Below, piece after piece: positions 33,665 to 40,042 of a stretch of DNA of 44,224 bases (the stretch's first letter is position 1; every line of letters begins with the position of its first letter). Made by a program: the position numbers and the translations under genes. The notes below the pieces were generated by a model, which made no database searches, was not told the origin of the DNA, and worked only from the letters and a program-made list of their open reading frames with translations. The DNA is from UBA5232 sp035370405. Lineage in GTDB: Bacteria > Patescibacteriota > Dojkabacteria > SC72. The stretch is from contig DAOOVT010000007.1 in assembly GCA_035370405.1 (NCBI GenBank), positions 1 through 44,224 on the forward strand, read 5' to 3'.

Positions 33665-34051
33665 GTGGAGAAATATTTTGAAGGAATAGGAAGAAGAAAA
33701 AGATCCACAGCCAGAGTGAGGGTCTACAAAGGTGATAAAGCGTCTAGCATCAATGGAAAAAGTATAGATGAGTATTTCGGCCCAAAATCTGAAGTTGTAA
33801 TAAATAGACCTTTCATAGTTCTTGGTCTTGAAAACAAGTATTACTTTACTGCTAAAGTAAATGGGGGAGGTGTTCATGGGCAGATGGATGCAATTAAGTT
33901 AGGAATTTCCAGAGCGTTGTACTCAATGGATGAGAGTCTAAAACCAGTATTAAGAAAAAGTAAACTTGTTACAAGAGATCCTCGTGAGGTGGAAAGAAAG
34001 AAATATCACCATGTGAAGGCTAGAAAGAAGCCTCAATTCTCAAAGAGGTAG
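33665..34051 (+). CDS. rpsI: 30S ribosomal protein S9
   Basis: 128 residues starting with GTG at 33665. Signatures are YFEGIGRRKRSTARVRVYKG, YFGPKSEVVINRPF, VNGGGVHGQMDAIKLGISRAL (in part), and the ending RDPREVERKKYHHVKARKKPQFSKR (in part), whose last Lys-Arg reaches P-site tRNA. It is the last gene of the ribosomal block; rnpB starts 21 bases downstream from its own promoter. Confidence 0.97.
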   Translation: MEKYFEGIGRRKRSTARVRVYKGDKASSINGKSIDEYFGPKSEVVINRPFIVLGLENKYYFTAKVNGGGVHGQMDAIKLGISRALYSMDESLKPVLRKSKLVTRDPREVERKKYHHVKARKKPQFSKR

Positions 34052-34057
34052 TTTCCA

Positions 34058-34066
34058 TGATATAAT
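34058..34066 (+). promoter_or_regulatory. extended -10 promoter of rnpB
   Basis: TGATATAAT is a perfect extended -10. No good -35 lies 17 bases upstream. The predicted start, seven bases downstream, coincides with the first base of the RNase P RNA P1 helix at 34073. Confidence 0.65.
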
Positions 34067-34072
34067 GTGTGC

Positions 34073-34372
34073 GTGCAAGTACACTAGATGATTGCATTTG
34101 CTCTTTGCAAATGAGGAAAGTCCGGACTTCATGTCCGTCTTGAACATATCAGGATAGATGCCAATGAAAGTTGGAGGGGAGTAATCTTTTGGAGAAAAGG
34201 GCAACAGAAAGTTATACCGCCTCTTTGAGGTAAGGGTGAAATGGTGGTGTAAGAGACCACCGAGTACGACAGTAATGTAGTACTGCGAGGCAACCCCCAT
34301 CTGAAGCAAGGTAAAACCGCTTAGATAGATAATCATCGTTATACAGAATTCGGCTTATTGTGTACTTGCACA
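34073..34372 (+). ncRNA. rnpB: RNase P RNA (bacterial type A)
   Basis: The catalytic RNA that matures tRNA 5' ends, about 300 bases. The P1 strands GTGCAAGTACAC (34073-34084) and GTGTACTTGCAC (34360-34371) pair perfectly and fix both ends. Universal core segments are present in order: GAGGAAAGTCCGGAC (P4 5' side), ACAGAAA...TACCGCC, GGTAAGGGTGAAA, GTAAGAGACCACCG, GCGAGGCAACCCC, AGATAGATAATCATC and ACAGAATTCGGCTTA. The last 37 bases, through 34374, occur again exactly at 35993-36029. Its own extended -10 promoter lies just upstream. Confidence 0.95.
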
Positions 34373-34374
34373 AT
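34338..34374 (+). repeat. 37-bp direct repeat, copy 1 (3' end of rnpB)
   Basis: Bases 34338-34374 are identical to 35993-36029. The repeat holds the conserved ACAGAATTCGGCTTA motif and the 3' P1 strand of RNase P RNA, plus a short hairpin ATTGTG/CACAAT. One gene lies between the copies. Confidence 0.9.
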
Positions 34375-34451
34375 TTCTTGTATTAATTTTAATTATATGC
34401 AATTCTATACTTAGTTTAATAGGTAACTAATTTGTTGTTTTACGATTTATT

Positions 34452-35981
34452 ATGGGGAATAATATTGAAGTGAATAACGAAGCTGGGAAAAAGAAAGATT
34501 TATTCCCTACATTTCATAAAATTGACAAAAATGGTTTTATTATAATACTTCTTGCTGTTCTAGTTCTTTTTGCTATTTGTTTTTATGTTGTTTGGATAAC
34601 TTTTCCAAGTTTTAATGTTAAAGAATCAGGGAGTTTTGAAGATAATGTGGTTACTGATGAAGAATCCGAAAGCTTGGTAGAAAAAGGTAATGATATAGAG
34701 AAGAGTAATAGTGATGAAAAAGAAATACCTGTAACAACTAATTTTGAGATACCAGCTTATATAACACCAGTTTCTATAAATTTTACTTCTGAGCCGATAA
34801 ATTTAAAAGCGTATCAACCAAGAGAAGCTAAAGTAGAGGAAAGAAATGATAGCTTTGTTATTAAAGTTGTATACCCAGGTACAGATCTTGAAGAAGAAAT
34901 TTTAACATTAGGAAAAGAAGATGGAATTCATAGGTTAGGAACAATTAAAGCTTCGTTGTTTAATAATTCAAATAAAGTAGCAATAGTTTCTGATAAAGGA
35001 CTCTTTGTTTATGATTGGAATAGTAAGAACACACGATATTATGTAAGTAAAATAGGAGAGAAGACGGTATATACAGAAATGGGCACAGAATATGAAGAGA
35101 TTACCTGGAAAGTAGAATCAACAGGTCAAATTATGAAATATAATGATTTCAAATTTGTAAAAAGTCCCATCAAGATATCCAAAAATGATAAATATCTAGT
35201 ATCTGAGGTAGTGCATGTTGGCTCTAGGATGGATACTTTCCCTTATTCGCTTCTAGTTTTTGATACTGATACTGGAAATTTGTTGAGTCCTGAAATAATG
35301 CTCCAATTTTTGGGACGATCTTATATCCAATTCTCTAATGATTTAAAAGATTGGGTATATTGTGTGGATGCGATACATCTTAGAGATGGTAGCTTGGGCT
35401 ATTTGTATAGTGGCTCTACCAGCGATTTCTCAAATTATATAAACATTAGTGAGAAGTTGAAAATGAATGAGGGATATGATTTTGAATATGCAACTTTCTC
35501 AAATGATAACCAAAAAATTGCTATAATGTACAGAGATTATCCTGAGGATTCTGAAAAAACAGGTATATATTGGCAAAGGCATATTGGAATTTTAGATAAA
35601 GATGGTAGTAGCTTAGAAATATTGCCTGATGATTCCTTAACTTTAGCTGTAGACACAGGAAGAAATTTCTCCGAAGTGATTTTCTCTCCTGATGATAAAT
35701 CAATATATTACTTTACAGTATCTGATGGTAATGATGTCTTAGTCCAGTATAATCTTCAGGATAAGAAATACGAAAGAGTAATAAAATTTGAAGAATCAAA
35801 TTATAGCTGGAGTGATTTCGAATTTACTGAAGATGGATACTTGAAGGTGAAAGTAGAAATTCTTAAGACACCCAAGTCTGAATATGAAAATAATTATACA
35901 GGAGAAGAAGAGAAGTTCTTCTATATAGTTTTAGATGTTCAAAATGGTAAACTAATATATTCTTCTGGATATCCAGATTAG
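34452..35981 (+). CDS. membrane-anchored beta-propeller-like protein, probably inserted at rnpB
   Basis: This 509-residue protein has a cytoplasmic N-terminus (about 1-28), one transmembrane helix (about 29-50), an acidic Ser/Glu-rich spacer, and an exported region. That region is rich in repeated short beta motifs: FNNSNKVAIVSDKGLFVYDW, LLVFDTDTGNLL, ATFSNDNQKIAIMYRD, VIFSPDDKSIYYF. These resemble TolB/WD40-type propeller blades. No catalytic motif was seen. The gene is the only one between two exact 37-bp copies of the rnpB 3' end, so it looks like cargo acquired at that site. No integrase accompanies it. A sensor or binding protein of the surface is one possibility. Confidence 0.65.
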   Translation: MGNNIEVNNEAGKKKDLFPTFHKIDKNGFIIILLAVLVLFAICFYVVWITFPSFNVKESGSFEDNVVTDEESESLVEKGNDIEKSNSDEKEIPVTTNFEIPAYITPVSINFTSEPINLKAYQPREAKVEERNDSFVIKVVYPGTDLEEEILTLGKEDGIHRLGTIKASLFNNSNKVAIVSDKGLFVYDWNSKNTRYYVSKIGEKTVYTEMGTEYEEITWKVESTGQIMKYNDFKFVKSPIKISKNDKYLVSEVVHVGSRMDTFPYSLLVFDTDTGNLLSPEIMLQFLGRSYIQFSNDLKDWVYCVDAIHLRDGSLGYLYSGSTSDFSNYINISEKLKMNEGYDFEYATFSNDNQKIAIMYRDYPEDSEKTGIYWQRHIGILDKDGSSLEILPDDSLTLAVDTGRNFSEVIFSPDDKSIYYFTVSDGNDVLVQYNLQDKKYERVIKFEESNYSWSDFEFTEDGYLKVKVEILKTPKSEYENNYTGEEEKFFYIVLDVQNGKLIYSSGYPD

Positions 35982-35992
35982 AAAAATACGTT

Positions 35993-36029
35993 GTTATACA
36001 GAATTCGGCTTATTGTGTACTTGCACAAT
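35993..36029 (+). repeat. 37-bp direct repeat, copy 2 (duplicate of the rnpB 3' end)
   Basis: An exact copy of 34338-34374, placed 11 bases after the propeller-like gene and ending four bases before the fmt stop codon. The rest of the RNase P RNA is not duplicated, so it is a remnant or target-site duplicate, not a second gene. Confidence 0.9.
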
Positions 36030-36033
36030 ACAG

Positions 36034-37014
36034 CTATTTACAGGGTAGACTCCCTATTCCATTAAGGAAGTCTTTCTCTTTTGTTCTTTTCTTTCCCTCT
36101 ATTTGCAATTCTTTTATTCTTACACATACATATGGATCCACAGTCGAAACAAGAAGCATACCGTCTTTTGTCCACAGCCTACCAGCATCGAAACCATTAG
36201 GTACACCTACTAATTCACTGCTAAAAATTTTCATAATTTTCCCATCCAATGCTTTCTCTGAAGGTAGTTTCAACCTGCACCAAGCGACAGGCCAAGGAAT
36301 AAATGCACGAACCATACGCTGTATATACTCTGGAGAGTAATCCTTCCAAAATATCTCAGCCTTCTCTTTTGAAATATCCTTCTGCCAACAATATGTAGCT
36401 TTACTATGTTCCTGCTTAACAGGGATGATCTCCCCATTTATCCATTTCTCTAAAATATCTCCTAAAATCATTGAACTTTTCTTAACTAATCTTTCTCTCA
36501 AAGACAAATTCGTATCTGTATCCAATATCTTCTCTCTCTCAATATGTAGAATATCTCCTTCATCTAAACCTTCAGACATTAAAATTATGGAAATTCCAGT
36601 TTCCTTCTCACCATCTAATATTGCCTTTTGTATTGGCACTGCGCCTCTGTACTTGGGTAGTATTGAAAAATGCACATTAATACACCCATACTTCGGATAA
36701 TCAAGAAATACTTTAGGAACTATCTCTCCAAAGGCTTTACAAACGACAATTTCTGGCTTAAACCTTCCCAAAGCCTTAACATACATCTGTGTATTATTCT
36801 CAGTATGAAAAACTGGAATACCATTTTCTATACAATATCTTTTCACATCAGAGGGAGTTATAACCTGCTTTCTTCCTACCTTCTTATCCACAGTTGTAAT
36901 TGCTCCAACCACATCAAACCTCTCATCGTTATTAAGAGACTTCAAAGTCTCTACTGACTCCCATCCAGTTCCAAGAAACAATAACCTCACCCCATCATTC
37001 TGTAAATCTCTCAT
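36034..37014 (-). CDS. fmt: methionyl-tRNA formyltransferase
   Basis: 326 residues, normal length. It formylates the initiator Met-tRNA with 10-formyl-THF. The catalytic region reads GCINVHFSILPKYRGAVPIQKAI with the conserved N and H, and GISIILMSEGLDEGDI supplies the Asp. The C-terminal OB-like domain (FIPWPVAWCRL onward) binds tRNA. N-terminal LLFLGTGWESVETL replaces the more usual GTPxFA pattern. The gene runs against its neighbours: it converges on the rnpB repeat and diverges from queA with only 45 bases between start codons. A -10-like TACAAT ends six bases before its ATG. Confidence 0.92.
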   Translation of the reverse strand: MRDLQNDGVRLLFLGTGWESVETLKSLNNDERFDVVGAITTVDKKVGRKQVITPSDVKRYCIENGIPVFHTENNTQMYVKALGRFKPEIVVCKAFGEIVPKVFLDYPKYGCINVHFSILPKYRGAVPIQKAILDGEKETGISIILMSEGLDEGDILHIEREKILDTDTNLSLRERLVKKSSMILGDILEKWINGEIIPVKQEHSKATYCWQKDISKEKAEIFWKDYSPEYIQRMVRAFIPWPVAWCRLKLPSEKALDGKIMKIFSSELVGVPNGFDAGRLWTKDGMLLVSTVDPYVCVRIKELQIEGKKRTKEKDFLNGIGSLPCK

Positions 37015-37020
37015 AATGTA

Positions 37021-37026
37021 ATTGTA
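37021..37026 (-). promoter_or_regulatory. putative -10 of fmt, implying a leaderless mRNA
   Basis: On the minus strand TACAAT ends six bases before the fmt ATG, so transcription would start on or next to the A of the start codon. No good -35 was seen. Confidence 0.4.
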
Positions 37027-37044
37027 TATTAAATAAAGGTAAAT

Positions 37045-37053
37045 TGGTATAAT
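37045..37053 (+). promoter_or_regulatory. extended -10 of queA, implying a leaderless mRNA
   Basis: TGGTATAAT is a perfect extended -10 that ends six bases before the queA ATG at 37060. The predicted start falls on the A of the start codon. No Shine-Dalgarno sequence can exist in such a transcript; initiation from the second ATG (37066) would leave a six-base leader. Confidence 0.6.
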
Positions 37054-37059
37054 CCGAGA

Positions 37060-38085
37060 ATGAAAATGTCTGATTTTACTTACAATCTACCAGAAGAAAA
37101 AATAGCAAAGTTTCCTCCTAGCAAAAGAGGAACAACTAAGCTACTTGTTGCTGATAGAAAAAGTGGCGAAATGATTGATCAAAAATACTCTGATATTCCA
37201 AAATATCTCCAAAAAGGAGACATAGTTGTTCTTAACGAAACTAAAGTTGAAAAGAGAAGAACATTTTTCAAAACAAGTAGTGGAAGAAAAGTAGAAATAC
37301 TTTTTCTAAATAAAGTTGAAGATGGACAATGGTATTGTCTCATTGGTGGATCAAAACATACAAAAGAAGGAGATATATTAACATCATACGAAGACGAAAA
37401 CATCAATGTAGAAGTTGGCAAAAAAGAAGGAGATGGGTTCTTTGTCTATCCAAAAGGTTTAAGTGGAGAAGAGATCTTTACGAAGGTAGGACATACACCA
37501 ATACCGCCATATATGAAAAGAAATGACACTCAAGAAGATTATGTAAGATACAACACGGTTTTTGCACGAATGGGAGATTCAGTTGCTGCACCAACAGCAA
37601 GCTTAAACCTAACAAAAGAGATTCTAAAGGAAATTAAAGACAAAGGTTGCCAACAAACCTTTATTGAATTACAGGTGGGTTGGGGGACATTCTCTCCTGT
37701 TAGAGAAGAAAACATAGAAGATCATAAATTACATACAGAAAAGATAACAGTTTCCAAAAAAACTGTAGAAAGTATTAATACTGTTAGAAAAAATGGAGGA
37801 AAAGTATGGGCTTTTGGTACAACAGTTGCTAGAACTTTGGAAAGTGTATCAGATGAAAATGGTTTTGTATCAGAGTACACTGGAGATACAAATCTTTACA
37901 TATACCCAGGATACAAATGGAAATGCGTAGATCACCTCATTACAAATTTTCACATGCCAGATTCTAGTTTAATACTCCTAGTCTCCTCCTTTGCAGGAAA
38001 AGATTTAATACAAAAAGCATATTCTCATGCTTTAACTAACGATTACAAATTTCTAAGCTATGGTGATAGCATGCTAATACTATGA
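37060..38085 (+). CDS. queA: S-adenosylmethionine:tRNA ribosyltransferase-isomerase
   Basis: 341 residues, full length. It transfers ribosyl from SAM to preQ1 in tRNA, making epoxyqueuosine. Signatures are FTYNLPEEKIAKFPPSKRGTTKLL (in part), GDIVVLNETKVEKRR (usually NDTRVIPAR), GHTPIPPYMKR, YNTVFARMGDSVAAPTASL (usually YQTVYA...GSVAAPTAGLHFT), VGWGTFSPVREENIEDHKLHTE (in part), and the ending ITNFHMPDSSLILLVSSFAG. Initiation could be at 37060 or the second ATG at 37066. Its stop overlaps the tgt start (ATGA), so the queuosine genes form a coupled pair. Confidence 0.93.
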   Translation: MKMSDFTYNLPEEKIAKFPPSKRGTTKLLVADRKSGEMIDQKYSDIPKYLQKGDIVVLNETKVEKRRTFFKTSSGRKVEILFLNKVEDGQWYCLIGGSKHTKEGDILTSYEDENINVEVGKKEGDGFFVYPKGLSGEEIFTKVGHTPIPPYMKRNDTQEDYVRYNTVFARMGDSVAAPTASLNLTKEILKEIKDKGCQQTFIELQVGWGTFSPVREENIEDHKLHTEKITVSKKTVESINTVRKNGGKVWAFGTTVARTLESVSDENGFVSEYTGDTNLYIYPGYKWKCVDHLITNFHMPDSSLILLVSSFAGKDLIQKAYSHALTNDYKFLSYGDSMLIL

Positions 38086-39128
38086 ATGTAGAAGATTTCG
38101 GTAAAAAATGTATATTTATGCCTGATGCAACATATGGTGCAGTAAGGTTTGTCACTACTGATCAGTTGAAAGAGACTGGAACGAAGGCAATTGTCACCAA
38201 TACATTACATCTAATGATAGGGATGGGACAGGAAAATCTTAAAAAATTAGGAGGTATTAAGAAACTAATGAATTGGAATGGTATAGTGCTTACCGATTCA
38301 GGTGGTTTTCAAGTATATTCTCTGATTCATTCTAACAGATGGAAAGGGAATATCAGTAAAGATGGAGCCTCCTTCAAATCTCCAATAAATGGAGATCTGT
38401 ACACACTAACTCCCGAGAGCTCAATAGACATGCAAATGGCTGTCAATTCAGATATATTAGTTACTCTAGATGATTGTACAGATACAGGTATAGGGAGAAG
38501 GGATGCAGAGATATCTGTTAACAGAACGGTAGAATGGGCAAAAAGGTGCAAAGATTATTTTGAAAAACAATATGGTGGAACAAAAAATACAGGAAAACTT
38601 CTAAGCTGTGTAGTACAAGGTTCCAACTACTTAGATTTAAGAAAAAAGTGTGCAAAAGAGCTAACAGAAATAGGTTTTGACGGATACAATTTCGGAGGAT
38701 TTGTAGTAGATGCAGACAAAAACCTAGTAGTAGATGAAATGATTGCTGTATATGAAAATACACCAAAAGATAAATTTAAATATGCAATGGGTGTTGGAAA
38801 ACCAAAAGATATTAGAATTGCAGCTAAAATAGGATACACAGTATTTGATACTGTTCTAGTAACAAGAAATGCAAGGCATGGAACTTTGTATTCTTCTGAT
38901 CTAGAAAACGAAGTTCTAAAAATTACCAAACCAGAATATGCACTTGATGATCGTCCGATAGATTCTAAATGCAATTGCTATACATGTAGGAACTTTAGTA
39001 GAGCTTATGTCCACCACATGCTCAGGGCTAAGGAAGCAGTTGGAATGACATTAGCTACTATACACAATTTGACCTATTATCAAAATCTCATAGATGAAAT
39101 TAACAAGAAAAAAAAAGTGGAGGATTAG
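38082..39128 (+). CDS. tgt: tRNA-guanine transglycosylase
   Basis: 348 residues. It exchanges guanine 34 of certain tRNAs for preQ1. Kept features are TDSGGFQVYSL, LDDCTD with Asp and Cys of the base pocket, FDTVLVTRNARHGTLY with the catalytic Asp, and the zinc site CNCYTCRNFSRAYVHHML. Departures are GGFVVDAD where GG(L/V)(A/S)VGE is expected, and LVTRNARHG where (L/M)PTRNARNG is expected, both near the bound base. The family is clear; the exact base used is less so. It is coupled to queA by a four-base overlap. Confidence 0.9.
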   Translation: MNVEDFGKKCIFMPDATYGAVRFVTTDQLKETGTKAIVTNTLHLMIGMGQENLKKLGGIKKLMNWNGIVLTDSGGFQVYSLIHSNRWKGNISKDGASFKSPINGDLYTLTPESSIDMQMAVNSDILVTLDDCTDTGIGRRDAEISVNRTVEWAKRCKDYFEKQYGGTKNTGKLLSCVVQGSNYLDLRKKCAKELTEIGFDGYNFGGFVVDADKNLVVDEMIAVYENTPKDKFKYAMGVGKPKDIRIAAKIGYTVFDTVLVTRNARHGTLYSSDLENEVLKITKPEYALDDRPIDSKCNCYTCRNFSRAYVHHMLRAKEAVGMTLATIHNLTYYQNLIDEINKKKKVED

Positions 39129-39138
39129 ACAGAAATCC

Positions 39139-39147
39139 TGATATAAT
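39139..39147 (+). promoter_or_regulatory. extended -10 promoter upstream of the thioredoxin-like gene
   Basis: TGATATAAT lies 11 bases after the tgt stop. The predicted start near 39154 leaves a leader of about 26 bases to the ATG at 39180. No convincing -35 was seen. Confidence 0.55.
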
Positions 39148-39179
39148 TAGAGCGGAGATAATTTAAAATTGCTTGGCAT

Positions 39180-39824
39180 ATGAAAACACAAAAACACAAA
39201 AAACTATTAATTACTGGTCTATGTTGTCTTTTCGTAGCTGTTGTTTGTGCACTTGTCTATACCTTTGTAATAAAAAAAGAGGGAACTAGTCAAGAAAAAG
39301 ATGATACTACAGTGGAAACGGATTCTGAAAAATTTGTTAAGGAATATCCAGCAGTTGGACAAAATAATATGTTTGTATACAAAAGTATGGATGAAATAGG
39401 GGATATATTAGAAAGTGGTACAGGGATAGTATACCTAGGTTTTCCAGAGTGTAAATGGTGCCAAGAATATGTAAAGTATCTGTATGCTGTCGCAGTAGAA
39501 GAAAACATAGATACGATTTATTATACTAATATACTTGTTGATAGAAAAAATAATACAGAACAATATCAAAGGCTGGTGGCAATCTTAAAGGATTATCTAT
39601 TAAAAGATAAAGAAGGAAATCCGAGAATATATGTACCTGATATCACAGTCGTAAGTAACGGGAAAATACTTGGGCATGACAATGAGACATCTGTTATAAC
39701 AAGTGCAGAGAGTGGAACTCCACAGGAGTATTGGACTGAGGAAAAAATTCGAAACCTAAAGGAAAGATTACGAGAAATGTTTAAAAAGCTCGAGTCTAAT
39801 ACATGTACAAGTTGTGAAGTATAG
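39180..39824 (+). CDS. membrane-anchored thioredoxin-like protein
   Basis: 214 residues: basic N-terminus, one transmembrane helix (about 9-31), an acidic Thr/Glu-rich spacer, then a thioredoxin-like domain (about 60-185). The active site is CKWC in VYLGFPECKWCQEYVKYL, and DITVVSNGKILG fits the cis-Pro strand region (VPDITVV). This resembles the exported PedC/bacteriocin-accessory type of thioredoxins. A second CxxC (CTSC) sits three residues from the C-terminus and could pass electrons or bind metal. It probably acts on disulfides of exported proteins such as the Cys-rich protein at 2577. It has its own extended -10 promoter. Confidence 0.75.
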   Translation: MKTQKHKKLLITGLCCLFVAVVCALVYTFVIKKEGTSQEKDDTTVETDSEKFVKEYPAVGQNNMFVYKSMDEIGDILESGTGIVYLGFPECKWCQEYVKYLYAVAVEENIDTIYYTNILVDRKNNTEQYQRLVAILKDYLLKDKEGNPRIYVPDITVVSNGKILGHDNETSVITSAESGTPQEYWTEEKIRNLKERLREMFKKLESNTCTSCEV

Positions 39825-39960
39825 TGGGTTCCTTCTTCAATTATTTCGTTAAACATGATATTATAATAAAGTCCTGTTATTAAACATTTTTAGATAATTG
39901 AAAGATGTTAAGTGAACTAATTTCTTTGGTGAAAATATTTTTGAAATTATTACAAATATT

Positions 39961-39988
39961 AAAACCTTCTTACGGTTTTTTAGCCGTA
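39961..39988 (+). terminator. weak terminator with an overlapping alternative hairpin upstream of rny
   Basis: AAAACC (39961-39966) can pair with GGTTTT (39974-39979), followed by T residues. Alternatively TACGG (39971-39975) can pair with CCGTA (39984-39988). The two foldings exclude each other. Both stems are short (6 and 5 bp). Confidence 0.35.
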
Positions 39989-40042
39989 TCTTTTCATAAA
40001 GTTGTTTAATAGGGACACTATTAAATTTAATATCGAAATGCA

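Noticed and set aside
35993..36029. A second RNase P RNA gene
   Set aside because: Only the last 37 bases are present; the core helices and P4 are missing.
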